Shown here one piece after another: positions 36,349-44,556 of a stretch of 64,000 nucleotides of DNA. This stretch comes from Pseudomonas viridiflava (GTDB lineage: Bacteria > Pseudomonadota > Gammaproteobacteria > Pseudomonadales > Pseudomonadaceae). How positions within the stretch are numbered: position 1 is the first letter of the stretch; each line of letters begins with the position of its first letter. The notes below the pieces were generated by a model. It was not told where the DNA came from, did not search any database, and saw only the letters and a list, made by a program, of their open reading frames with translations. The stretch is taken from positions 124,001 through 188,000 of the forward strand of contig NZ_UTHA01000188.1 of the NCBI RefSeq assembly GCF_900582195.1, in the 5' to 3' direction. A program made the translations under genes and the position numbers.

Positions 36349-37998
36349 ATGAACCTGCATCAGTTCGCCGAAACTCACGAAGTCACCAACCAGCCACCGT
36401 CGCTGGACGGCACCAACCTGTACCGCATCGACCTGCCGTTGCAGGAGTGGTCGCGGCGCTTTGGTGCTGGTTGGGCCGAGTCGCGGATCGATGCCTACGG
36501 TGCGCTCGCCGGCGGGCCGTTGATGGAGGCCGGTTTCCTTGCCAATCAGAACAAACCGGTGTTCGACAGCCATGACCGTTATGGCCATCGCATCGATCTG
36601 GTGGAATTTCACCCGGCCTATCACGAGCTGATGCGCACGGCGATCAAGCACGGACTGACGTCATTGCCATGGGCGCATCCACAGGATGGTGCCCATGTCG
36701 CCCGCGCCTCGATGACTTATCTGCACAGTCAGGCCGAGGCGGGCAGTGGTTGTCCACTGACCATGACCTTTGCCAGCGTGCCGGCCCTGCGCTTGCAGCC
36801 GAACATCGCTGAGCAATGGCTGCCGAAAGTCCTCGCCACTGAATACGATCCGCGCAACGTCGGCATGGCGCACAAGGCCGGCGTGACTATCGGCATGGCG
36901 ATGACCGAGAAACAGGGCGGCACCGACGTGCGCGCCAACACCACCAAGGCTTACCCGGTCGGCGCCAGTGGCCCGGGCGAGGCGTATGAACTGGTCGGGC
37001 ACAAGTGGTTCTGCTCGGCGCCGATGTGCGATGCCTTCCTGACGCTGGCGCAGACCGACAAAGGTTTGAGCTGCTTCCTGTTGCCACGGCATCGCCCGGA
37101 CGACACGCGCAATCAGTTCTACATCCAGCGCCTGAAAAACAAACTCGGCAACCAGTCCAACGCCTCTAGCGAAGTGGAGTTTCGTGGTGCGCTGGCGTGG
37201 ATGGTCGGTGAGGAAGGGCGCGGCGTGCCAACCATCATCGAGATGGTCGCGATGACCCGATTCGATTGCATGGTCGGTTCCAGTTCGCTGATGCGCCAGG
37301 CGCTGACCCAGGCCAGCCACCACTGCGCGCACCGCAAGGTCGGCGGCAAACTGCTCAGCGAACAGCCATTGATGCAAAACGTGCTGGCCGATCTGGCCCT
37401 GGAAAGCGAAGCGGCGCTGGCCCTGAGCTTACGCATGGGCAAGGCGCTGGATCATCTGGATGATCGCCACGAAGCGCAATTTGCGCGGCTGGTGACAGCG
37501 GTGGGCAAGTATTGGATCTGCAAGCGCGCGCCGGGAATGATCAACGAAGCGGCCGAGTGCATGGGCGGCGCCGGGTACGTCGAGGACAGCATCCTGCCGC
37601 GTCTGTACCGCGAGGCGCCGGTGAACTCGACGTGGGAAGGCTCGGGGAATGTGCAATGCCTGGACGTGCTGCGCGCGTTGTCGAAAGAGCCGGGTGTGCT
37701 GGATGTGTTGCTCAGCGAGTTGGGTGACGGGCATGGTGATAAACGGCTGGCTGCGCATATTCAGCAGTTGCAGGCGCAGTTCAAGGACACCAGTGATATT
37801 CAGTACCGGGCGCGGCAGTTGACTGAGGATATTGCGCTTGGGTTGCAGGCCAAGCTGTTGCTGGAAGCCGGTAACTCAGCGGTCAGCGATGCCTTCATTG
37901 CCAGCCGTCTGAGCGGTGGTGGCCGGGTTTACGGCGCCTTGCCGCGTGGGCTGGACGTCGAAGCCATCGTCGCCCGCTCAACTCCACATGGTTTCTGA
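36349..37998 (+). CDS. Acyl-CoA dehydrogenase, AidB-like
   Basis: A 549-residue FAD-dependent acyl-CoA dehydrogenase of the long AidB-like branch. The central FAD segment MAMTEKQGGTDVRANTTKA and HKWFCSAPMCD and the C-terminal AAECMGGAGYVEDSILPRLYREAPVNSTWEGSGN pattern, of which MGGAGYVED is the core, are diagnostic. AidB in E. coli is linked to alkylation damage response; other members oxidise branched acyl-CoAs. Substrate cannot be told. It follows ladS by 97 bases and starts at the ATG at 36349 after AAAGGAG. Confidence 0.88.
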   Translation: MNLHQFAETHEVTNQPPSLDGTNLYRIDLPLQEWSRRFGAGWAESRIDAYGALAGGPLMEAGFLANQNKPVFDSHDRYGHRIDLVEFHPAYHELMRTAIKHGLTSLPWAHPQDGAHVARASMTYLHSQAEAGSGCPLTMTFASVPALRLQPNIAEQWLPKVLATEYDPRNVGMAHKAGVTIGMAMTEKQGGTDVRANTTKAYPVGASGPGEAYELVGHKWFCSAPMCDAFLTLAQTDKGLSCFLLPRHRPDDTRNQFYIQRLKNKLGNQSNASSEVEFRGALAWMVGEEGRGVPTIIEMVAMTRFDCMVGSSSLMRQALTQASHHCAHRKVGGKLLSEQPLMQNVLADLALESEAALALSLRMGKALDHLDDRHEAQFARLVTAVGKYWICKRAPGMINEAAECMGGAGYVEDSILPRLYREAPVNSTWEGSGNVQCLDVLRALSKEPGVLDVLLSELGDGHGDKRLAAHIQQLQAQFKDTSDIQYRARQLTEDIALGLQAKLLLEAGNSAVSDAFIASRLSGGGRVYGALPRGLDVEAIVARSTPHGF

Positions 37999-38022
37999 CC
38001 TCAATTTCCCAAACACCACAAA

Positions 38023-38118
38023 CCCTGTGGGAACGAGCTTGCTCGCGAAAGCGGTACATCAGTCGACATCTATGTTGAGTGACAATCCGCATTCGCGAGC
38101 AGGCTCGCTCCCACAGGG
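38023..38118. repeat. REP doublet between acyl-CoA dehydrogenase gene and amn
   Basis: Inverted pair CCCTGTGGGAACGAGCTTGCTC and GAGCAGGCTCGCTCCCACAGGG around a spacer of about 50 bases. Confidence 0.85.
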
Positions 38119-38225
38119 GATCTCCATCAATGGGAGATTTGGGTACACCCACAACGCCACTGTTCCCGTGACGCCACGATGCAGGCAAGATGAAGCTCTG
38201 CAAGTCAGAACACAGGAAGCTGATC

Positions 38226-39689
38226 GTGACCGAAGCGTTTATTGTCGTTCAAACCGCCGAACAAGCCGTGGACCGTCTGGCCGAGCTGCATGAGCGGGCC
38301 ACCACTGCGCTGAACTCGGCGCTCAAGCGTTACCTCAAGGATCGCGTCGAGCCCGACGCTGCGCAGCGTGCTCTGTTTCGTTATCCCGAACTGCGTCTGA
38401 CCTATCACTGCCAAGGCGAAGTCCCGCAGACCACCCGCGCTTACGCCAAGGTACAACTGCCAGGCACTTACAGCGTCACCGTCACCCACCCGGCGGCGTT
38501 CCGCAAATACCTGCTCGAACAACTGACGCCATTGATGCACGACTTCACCGTGACCGTGGAAGTCGGCGTCAGCCAGCAAAACATTCCGTATCCGTATGTG
38601 GTCGAGCAGGGCGATGAACTGGCCGGCTCTGGCGTCACCGCTGCCGTGCTGGCGCGGGTATTTCCGAGTACCGACCTGTCCGCCGCCACCGATGGCATCG
38701 CCGACGGTCTCTATGACTGGGAAAACACCGATCCGCTGCCGCTGGCCTTGTTCGACGCCGCCCGCGTGGATTTCTCGCTGCGGCGTCTGGTGCATTACAC
38801 CGGTAGCGACTGGCGACATGTGCAGCCGTGGATTCTGCTGACCAACTATCACCGCTACGTTGACCAGTTCATCGTCCATGGTCTGGAGCAATTGCGCAGT
38901 GACCCGCGTTTCGTGCGCATGGTGTTGCCGGGTAACGTGATCATCGAGAAGGGCATGGACCACGGCGAAGCCTCGGCGATTGCCGCCGGTGTGGTTTGGC
39001 ACCGTTACCAGATGCCGGCCTATCACCTGATCGCCAGCGATGGCCACGGTGTGACCCTGGTCAACATCGGCGTCGGCCCGTCCAACGCCAAGAACATTAC
39101 TGACCACCTGGCGGTGTTGCGTCCGCATTGCTGGCTGATGATCGGCCACTGCGGTGGCCTGCGTCAGTCGCAGACCATTGGCGACTATGTGCTGGCCCAC
39201 GCTTACATGCGTCGCGACGGCATTCTCGACCGCGTGGTGCCGCCGAATATTCCGATCCCGGCACTGGCCGAAGTGCAAATGGCCCTGCAACAGGCTGCCG
39301 CCAATGTCACCGGCGAGAAGGGCGATGACCTGAAAAAACGCCTGCGCACTGGCACCGTGCTGACCTATGACGACCGTAACTGGGAACTGCGTTGGGCGCA
39401 GGAGCGGCCGTTGATCAACCTGTCCCGCGCCGTGGCGGTGGACATGGAAAGCGGCACGATTGCCGCGCAGGGTTATCGCTTGCGGGTGCCGTACGGCACG
39501 CTGCTCTGCGTTTCGGACAAACCGCTGCACAGCGAAATCAAGCTGCCGGGTTCGGCCAACGCCTTCTATGAGCGCGCGGTCAGCCAGCACTTGAAGATCG
39601 GCATCGAAGCGGTGGACCTGCTGCGCACCGAACTCAACTCGCTGCACTCGCGCAAACTGCGCAGCTTCGACGAACCGCCGTTCCGTTGA
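38226..39689 (+). CDS. amn: AMP nucleosidase
   Basis: Hydrolyses AMP to adenine and ribose-5-phosphate, setting the adenylate level. The protein has 487 residues from the GTG at 38226, close to the E. coli length. The N-terminal regulatory domain is followed by the nucleoside-phosphorylase-like domain with NIGVGPSNAKN, MIGHCGGLRQSQ and the catalytic acidic VAVDMESGTIAAQGYR. An ATG at 38190 would add 12 residues without family support. Confidence 0.94.
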   Translation: MTEAFIVVQTAEQAVDRLAELHERATTALNSALKRYLKDRVEPDAAQRALFRYPELRLTYHCQGEVPQTTRAYAKVQLPGTYSVTVTHPAAFRKYLLEQLTPLMHDFTVTVEVGVSQQNIPYPYVVEQGDELAGSGVTAAVLARVFPSTDLSAATDGIADGLYDWENTDPLPLALFDAARVDFSLRRLVHYTGSDWRHVQPWILLTNYHRYVDQFIVHGLEQLRSDPRFVRMVLPGNVIIEKGMDHGEASAIAAGVVWHRYQMPAYHLIASDGHGVTLVNIGVGPSNAKNITDHLAVLRPHCWLMIGHCGGLRQSQTIGDYVLAHAYMRRDGILDRVVPPNIPIPALAEVQMALQQAAANVTGEKGDDLKKRLRTGTVLTYDDRNWELRWAQERPLINLSRAVAVDMESGTIAAQGYRLRVPYGTLLCVSDKPLHSEIKLPGSANAFYERAVSQHLKIGIEAVDLLRTELNSLHSRKLRSFDEPPFR

Positions 39690-39759
39690 TTTGTTGATGG
39701 TCATTTAACGGTCAGGCTACTAGCATTGGCAGCCCTGACCGTTAGATGTTCTTTTCGCC

Positions 39760-40395
39760 ATGTCCCGTCCGCCCCGTCCACCTTCCCGCCGTCCTGGTGC
39801 GAAGCCTCCGTTTTCTTCCGCGCGCCGTGTTGCCAAGGCACCACCGGCCGAGCCGAAACTGATCCTGTTCAACAAGCCGTTCGATGTGCTGACGCAATTC
39901 AGCGACGGCGAAGGGCGGGTGACGCTCAAGGACTTCATCGATGTGCCCGGCATTTATCCGGCCGGACGCCTTGATCGTGACAGCGAAGGTTTGTTGCTGC
40001 TGACCAACGACGGCCAGTTGCAGGCGCGCATCGCCGATCCGAAACATAAACTGGCGAAGACCTATTGGGTGCAGGTCGAAGGCGTGCCGACGGCCGAGCA
40101 GTTGCAACGTCTGCGTGAAGGTGTCGAACTGAACGACGGCATGACTTTGCCTGCCGAAGCGCGGCAACTGGATGAGCCTGAACTGTGGCCGCGCAATCCG
40201 CCGGTGCGCTTTCGCGCGACCATACCGACTTCGTGGCTGGAACTGGTGATTCGCGAAGGGCGCAACCGTCAGGTGCGGCGGATGACTGCGGCGGTCGGGT
40301 TGCCGACGTTGCGGCTGGTGCGGGTGAGAATCGGTGACTGGACGATCGATGGCCTTGATCAGGGCCAGTGGAAGGAAGTGCCGGCGCGCTTATAG
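39760..40395 (+). CDS. rluE: 23S rRNA pseudouridine(2457) synthase
   Basis: A 211-residue RsuA-family enzyme that isomerises U2457 of 23S rRNA. The catalytic aspartate is in AGRLDRDSEGLLLLTNDG and the later VIREGRNRQVRRMTAAVG matches the family. The N-terminal 25 residues are a basic Pro/Arg-rich arm; there is no S4 domain, as expected for RluE. Its 3' end overlaps the convergent DUF2788 gene by 6 bases. Confidence 0.92.
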   Translation: MSRPPRPPSRRPGAKPPFSSARRVAKAPPAEPKLILFNKPFDVLTQFSDGEGRVTLKDFIDVPGIYPAGRLDRDSEGLLLLTNDGQLQARIADPKHKLAKTYWVQVEGVPTAEQLQRLREGVELNDGMTLPAEARQLDEPELWPRNPPVRFRATIPTSWLELVIREGRNRQVRRMTAAVGLPTLRLVRVRIGDWTIDGLDQGQWKEVPARL

Positions 40396-40599
40396 AGCGC
40401 CGGATTCGATCAGGCCGATCACCACGCTCTTGATGATGAACGCGGCCACGCCCAGGCCCAGTACGAAGAACAGAATGAACGAGCCAAAGCGCCCGGCCTT
40501 GGACTTCTTCGCCAGATCCCAGACGATGAAACCCATGAAAATGATCAGGATGCTGACCAGACCGGTCATCATCCATTCTTCTAATAAGGCTGGATCCAT
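40390..40599 (-). CDS. DUF2788 small membrane protein
   Basis: A 69-residue inner-membrane protein with two helices (about 12-30 and 38-62) joined by a short basic turn (KKSKAGRFG). The length and pattern match DUF2788, a Pseudomonas-type family of unknown role. The ATG is preceded by GGAGAAACTC. Confidence 0.8.
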   Translation of the reverse strand: MDPALLEEWMMTGLVSILIIFMGFIVWDLAKKSKAGRFGSFILFFVLGLGVAAFIIKSVVIGLIESGAL

Positions 40600-40695
40600 T
40601 GAGTTTCTCCGGCGCGCATGGGGCTAAAAGGGCGCGGCGAGTATACGCCAAGGAGTGTGGGGTGGCATTGATCTGGGTCTGATCCGAAGCCTTTA

Positions 40696-40875
40696 GCCCT
40701 CACCCTAGCCTTCTCCCAGAGGGAGAGGGGACTGACCGGGGGATGTTCAAGGAATACGCCGACCTGAACGTATGGTGTGAATCCATAATCGACTCAATCT
40801 TTCAGGTCGATGTATGACAGCAGACACCTCGGTCGGCCCCCTCTCCCTCCGGGAGAGGGTTGGGGTGAGGGGGCC
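40696..40875. repeat. Widely spaced inverted repeat, CCCTCACCC..GGGAGAGGG family
   Basis: The left arm at 40696-40730 (GCCCTCACCCTAGCC followed by CTCCCAGAGGGAGAGG) is inverted at 40830-40875 (CCCTCTCCCTCCGGGAGAGGG then TTGGGGTGAGGG). Each arm is itself a hairpin. The pair lies in the 281-base gap between the DUF2788 gene and the Lrp gene, and the right arm abuts the Lrp stop codon, where it could end transcription. Confidence 0.75.
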
Positions 40876-40880
40876 TTTGA

Positions 40881-41360
40881 TCAGCTACGCAAATGAGTCA
40901 GCGGCAGTTCGGTGCTGTTGAGCACCTGATTCAGCACAAAACTCGACCGAACGCTGGTCACCCCTTCAATCCGTGTCAAATGCCCCAGCAACAGCTTCTG
41001 ATAGTGATCCATATCCGGCACCACCACTTTCAACTGGTAATCCGCATCCACCCCCGTCACCAGACTGCATTCCAACACCTGCGGCAACGTGCGAATCGCC
41101 GCCTCGAAGTTCTCGAAACGCTCCGGTGTATGCCGGTCCATGCCGATCAGCACATACGCCGTCAGACTCAGCCCGAGCATTTTGCGATCGAGCAATGCCA
41201 CCTGACGCGAAATATACCCGTCGTCTTCCAGTTGCTTGACCCGGCGCGAGCAAGGGGAGGGCGACAGACCGATGCGCTCGGCCAACTCCTGGTTGGAGAT
41301 GCGGGCGTCGCGCTGCAATTCCGCCAAAATGCTCAGGTCGTAACGGTCGAGTTTGCTCAT
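40881..41360 (-). CDS. Lrp/AsnC family transcriptional regulator
   Basis: A 159-residue feast/famine regulator. An N-terminal AsnC-type HTH (about 3-60; LDRYDLSILAELQRDARISN, RIGLSPSPCSRRVKQLE) is joined to an RAM/ACT-like ligand domain (about 68-150; ECSLVTGVDADYQLKVVV). Such proteins sense amino acids and often control a divergent gene; here the divergent side is the non-coding region and the 41812 gene. The ATG at 41363 is an alternative one codon upstream. Confidence 0.9.
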   Translation of the reverse strand: MSKLDRYDLSILAELQRDARISNQELAERIGLSPSPCSRRVKQLEDDGYISRQVALLDRKMLGLSLTAYVLIGMDRHTPERFENFEAAIRTLPQVLECSLVTGVDADYQLKVVVPDMDHYQKLLLGHLTRIEGVTSVRSSFVLNQVLNSTELPLTHLRS

Positions 41361-41363
41361 CAA

Positions 41364-41811
41364 TCTGTCCTTGGTTGTAACTATTGCGGCGGATTATCTA
41401 TCCAGGGTTAAAAATTGCGCAAGTGGTGTTTATTTCAGCAATCTTCGCAATCATCTGTCGCGGCCTCAGGCCTATTCTTATCACCAGAATCACTGCTCGG
41501 TAACACAGTCCACGCGGCCCGCCCTATCCGGCCTGCCGCGGCCGCCACCCCCACCGGGGTTGTGCCGGCCCCCGAGCTGCACACTGTCCAGAAGACGGCG
41601 TGAGGTGAGCCGACGTCAAAAGCGTCGAGCCAGGACGAAGTTCTCTAGAAGGGAGGCCGACGGGTCTCCCTTTTTTCTTGCCTGCGATTTCATGCCGGGC
41701 GCTCAATAAATAAGTTGCGCGACTGATAACCTGTTGCAGAACCGGGCGTATGTATCCCCGGTCTTAGTGACAAGTCCTCTTACATTTGCAGGCCCCGCAG
41801 TGAGAAAAAGC
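41364..41811. other. Long non-coding gap with structured segment
   Basis: The left part (to about 41500) is AT-rich and must hold the Lrp promoter. From about 41510 to 41640 it is GC-rich with several short hairpins (GGGG..CCCC at 41556-41572, GACG..CGTC at 41610-41630) and ends in an intrinsic terminator at 41648-41676. No convincing protein-coding frame is present. The segment may be a small RNA or a terminated leader of the 41812 gene. Confidence 0.45.
41648..41676 (+). terminator. Intrinsic terminator in the non-coding gap
   Basis: GAAGGGAG and CTCCCTTTTTTC form a 7- to 8-pair stem with a 10-base loop and a run of six Ts. It lies 136 bases before the next gene and after no protein-coding gene on the plus strand. 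Confidence 0.75.
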
Positions 41812-42858
41812 ATGAATTCACGCCTCTGGCGTCTGGCCGGTGTTGGTTTGCTGTGTGTGAGTGTCAGTGCGCAAGCGCTTGCCGATGAACCACAGAATCG
41901 TGGACCGGATGGCGGTGGCCACGGGCAGGACCATCAGGGTAACAATCAGGGGCATGGCGGCAATAATCAGCCGCGTCCGCAGAATAATCAGCCACAGCAG
42001 AATCAGCCGCGCCCGCAGAACAACGAGATCATTCGTGGCGACAATAGCCGCCAGTTCGAGCACAACGGCAACAACAATGGCCAGTGGCAGAACCGCGATC
42101 AGAATCGCCCGGCCTACAATCCCGACCCCGTCCGCCAACCGCCACCGCAGTTGCCGGCCAACAGCCTGCCGATCCAGCCACGGCCCGACACCGTGCGCCA
42201 GACTCAGGAGCCACGTCAGGGTTACTACCGTGACGAGCGTCCGCAGAACGGCTACCACAACCAACAATGGCAAACCGGTAATCGGCCCGATGACAACCGC
42301 TGGCCGGGCCGTCCGGACGGTCACGGCAACGGTTGGGGCCCAGGCCCGCAATACCGGCCAGGACATGTGATCGACCGTTTCCCGGATCGAGACTACCGCG
42401 TGCCGTATCGCGGTCAGGATTACTTCTATTCCGGCGGTTACTGGTATCGCCCGCAAGGCCCGCGCTACATCGTCGTGCAGCCTCCGCGCGGGATTCGCAT
42501 TCAGTATTTGCCCGATTACGCCCGTGAAGTGTGGATCGGAGGTTCGCTGCTGTTCCTTGCTGCCGGTTCCTACTATGCCTATCAGGAAGCGACGCAGGAT
42601 TACATCGTGGTCGAACCGCCGGTTCAGCAGCAGCCGCAACCGCAGTCTCAAGGCTATGACGTTGAAGCGTACCCGGCCAACGGCCAAACGCCGGAGCAGG
42701 TACAGCAGGACGGTTACCAGTGCTATCAGTACGCCGTGCAGCAAAGCGGTTTCGACCCGCGCACCGCGACTTACCAGCCTGCGCCCGAAGTGGTGCAGGC
42801 GTACCGTCAGGCGCAGGGCAATTGCCTGAGCAGTCGCGGTTATCAGGTCAATTACTGA
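41812..42858 (+). CDS. Secreted Gln/Asn/Pro-rich protein, DUF6515-like
   Basis: A 348-residue exported protein with a signal peptide (cleavage near QALADEPQ). Residues 28-205 are low-complexity, dominated by Asn, Gln, Pro, Gly and Arg (repeats of the type NNQPRPQNNQPQ). A folded C-terminal part from about 210 (RDYRVPYRGQDYFYSGGYWYRP) has one membrane-like stretch (SLLFLAAGSYYAY, about 242) and ends in DGYQCYQYAVQQSGFDP. The last part matches my memory of the DUF6515 family; function unknown. A GTG at 41800 is an alternative start. It overlaps the convergent CDF gene by 7 bases. Confidence 0.8.
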   Translation: MNSRLWRLAGVGLLCVSVSAQALADEPQNRGPDGGGHGQDHQGNNQGHGGNNQPRPQNNQPQQNQPRPQNNEIIRGDNSRQFEHNGNNNGQWQNRDQNRPAYNPDPVRQPPPQLPANSLPIQPRPDTVRQTQEPRQGYYRDERPQNGYHNQQWQTGNRPDDNRWPGRPDGHGNGWGPGPQYRPGHVIDRFPDRDYRVPYRGQDYFYSGGYWYRPQGPRYIVVQPPRGIRIQYLPDYAREVWIGGSLLFLAAGSYYAYQEATQDYIVVEPPVQQQPQPQSQGYDVEAYPANGQTPEQVQQDGYQCYQYAVQQSGFDPRTATYQPAPEVVQAYRQAQGNCLSSRGYQVNY

Positions 42859-43760
42859 AGCCGGGTTTGCGCCCGTTCTGACTTGACCACTTCCTGCGGG
42901 TCGGCGTGCACCAGCACTTCGGCTCGCGGGTAGGCTTTGTGAATGGCATCAGCGGCTTGGTCGCTGATGCCGTGCGCCACTGACAGGGTCAATTCCCCTG
43001 GCAATTCCAGGTGCAACTGCACAAACCAGTGGTTGCCGGAAATCCGCGTGCGCAAGTCATGCGCGCCCAACACCCCGGGCACACTGCACGCCAGTTCGAG
43101 CATGTGCTGACTGACATCCGTCGGCAGTTCTTCATCCATCAGCACCGAAAAACTTTCCCGGGCGATCTGGATCGCACTCCACAGAATGTAGGCGGCAATT
43201 CCCAGTCCGAACCAGGCATCTAGTTGATGCCAGCCGAACCCGGCCAACATCAGCGCCACCAGAATACTGCCGTTGAGTAACAGATCGGATCGGTAATGCA
43301 GTGAGTCGGCACGCACGGCATTGGAACCGGTCTGCTTGATCACTCGATGCTGCAGCAGCAGCAAGGCCACGGTCAGCAGCAATGAGAAAATGATCACGCC
43401 AATGCTGATCCACGGCGCGCCAAGCGGTTCCGGATGCTGGATGCGTTCATAGGCCTGAAACGCAATCAACACCGCACTGGCGCCGATGAACAGCGCCTGC
43501 GCCATGCCCGCCAGCGATTCCGCCTTGCCGTGACCATAACGGTGATCGTCGTCGGCCGGGCGCAGCGCGTAATGCACCGCCAGCAGATTGAGCATCGAGG
43601 TGACGCCATCCAGCGCCGAGTCGGTGAGGCCGGCGAGCATGCTCACCGAACCGCTCAGCCACCAGGCGATGGCTTTGGCGACGATCAGCGTGCACGCGAC
43701 CACCACCGAGGCGCGGGTCGCCAGTCGCAGCAGGCGAGCATGTTCGGGGCTGGATGTCAT
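42852..43760 (-). CDS. Cation diffusion facilitator (FieF-like)
   Basis: A 302-residue inner-membrane metal-proton antiporter of the CDF family, exporting Zn(II), Fe(II) or similar ions. Six membrane helices are visible, and the transport-site residues are present in helix 2 (LTDSALDGVTSM) and helix 5 (HYRSDLLLNGS). The cytosolic C-terminal domain (HDLRTRISGNHWFVQLHLEL) fits the family. It ends 7 bases inside the convergent 41812 gene. Confidence 0.92.
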   Translation of the reverse strand: MTSSPEHARLLRLATRASVVVACTLIVAKAIAWWLSGSVSMLAGLTDSALDGVTSMLNLLAVHYALRPADDDHRYGHGKAESLAGMAQALFIGASAVLIAFQAYERIQHPEPLGAPWISIGVIIFSLLLTVALLLLQHRVIKQTGSNAVRADSLHYRSDLLLNGSILVALMLAGFGWHQLDAWFGLGIAAYILWSAIQIARESFSVLMDEELPTDVSQHMLELACSVPGVLGAHDLRTRISGNHWFVQLHLELPGELTLSVAHGISDQAADAIHKAYPRAEVLVHADPQEVVKSERAQTRLQ

Positions 43761-43772
43761 TGAACGTCCTTT

Positions 43773-44192
43773 TTAAGCGGCGGGTTGCAGGCCGAACATC
43801 GCCAATTGTTGAGTGCTGCCCTTGTGTTGAATCAGGCGCGGATCGTCGAGAGGAAAGTCTCGGCCCAACTCACTTTCGAGAATAGCCTGCAACTTGTGAT
43901 TATCGACCTGACCGTCCGGGCCGATGGCTTGCTTGAGTTTGGCCGGATCGATTTGCGCGGTATGGCCCGGTTCGAAATAGATCGCGCCGGTGGCGAAGTC
44001 GACGGCAAACGCGATCAGACCGGGGATGATGTAAAACAGCAGACCCACGGCGTCGAGCACGGCAATCGCCGGGTCGATCTTGCCGTCGATCTGACCGCGT
44101 CGGTCCGGATAGAAAATCGAACCGCACGCGGTGATTTGCGTGAGCAGGGTAGCGACCAGTACACCGCCGATCAGGCGAAAAGGTAAGCGCAT
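43773..44192 (-). CDS. Putative lipoprotein with one membrane segment
   Basis: A 139-residue protein with a lipoprotein signal (lipobox LTQITAC, Cys about 23) and a hydrophobic stretch at about 43-65 (AVLDAVGLLFYIIPGLIAFAVDF). The part after the cysteine resembles YceK/YidQ-type small lipoproteins. The orthologue position in PAO1 has carried a polynucleotide phosphorylase-like name as I recall, which this sequence does not support. It lies 12 bases upstream of the CDF gene and is probably cotranscribed. Confidence 0.72.
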   Translation of the reverse strand: MRLPFRLIGGVLVATLLTQITACGSIFYPDRRGQIDGKIDPAIAVLDAVGLLFYIIPGLIAFAVDFATGAIYFEPGHTAQIDPAKLKQAIGPDGQVDNHKLQAILESELGRDFPLDDPRLIQHKGSTQQLAMFGLQPAA

Positions 44193-44556
44193 GGAAAAAT
44201 CTCCTGATTGATCTAAGAACGAAGCGTCGTCGTGTGAAGTTAAGACCCTGACGAACGCCCGCCAGTTCGCCGTTATACTCGCCGCTGGCAGGGCGTGCCC
44301 ACAGTAAATTGCGGCCTCGTCTCACCCCTACCGAAATACGTTGAGGATTGAAGTTGTTTTCTCCAGATCGACACCGCGTGAAGGCCAACGAATCCTATCG
44401 GGGTTCGGCCCTCCGGGCTAAAGCTGTGAGCGCGCCATGCTGCGTTGCGGGACTTGGCAAGGAAACGACCCTTACCTGCTTCCCGCGCCTTGCCTGGCAC
44501 GCTCACAGCTTTAACGCGACTCGCAATTTACTGTGGGCACGCCCTGGGGAGCCAGC
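44193..44556. other. Intergenic gap with nested inverted-repeat element
   Basis: The gap separates a leftward lipoprotein gene from hrpB. Nearly all of its right part is the element at 44289-44546. The left 95 bases must contain the lipoprotein promoter; a TATACT box at 44274-44279 (plus strand) is possible for hrpB or the element. Confidence 0.5.
44289..44546. repeat. 258-base element with nested inverted repeats (MITE-like)
   Basis: Perfect 25-base terminal inverted repeats lie at 44289-44313 and 44522-44546 (CAGGGCGTGCCCACAGTAAA.. and its complement). Inside is a second inverted pair at 44419-44432 and 44500-44513 (TAAAGCTGTGAGCG), which extends with one mismatch by a further four pairs. 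There is no coding frame. The architecture fits a miniature inverted-repeat element or a long transcribed hairpin. It ends 10 bases before the hrpB ATG, leaving only the GGGGAG ribosome site. Confidence 0.7.

Noticed and set aside
41353..41709. A 118-codon frame over the non-coding gap
   Set aside because: It starts in the Lrp 5' end, has no ribosome site, a biased composition with Pro and Arg runs, and runs through an intrinsic terminator.
43773..44192. Polyribonucleotide nucleotidyltransferase label for the small lipoprotein
   Set aside because: The 139-residue protein has a lipobox and a hydrophobic segment, and none of the RNase PH, KH or S1 domains.
44289..44546. Insertion sequence
   Set aside because: There is no transposase frame between the inverted repeats and no clear target duplication, so it is recorded only as a MITE-like repeat.
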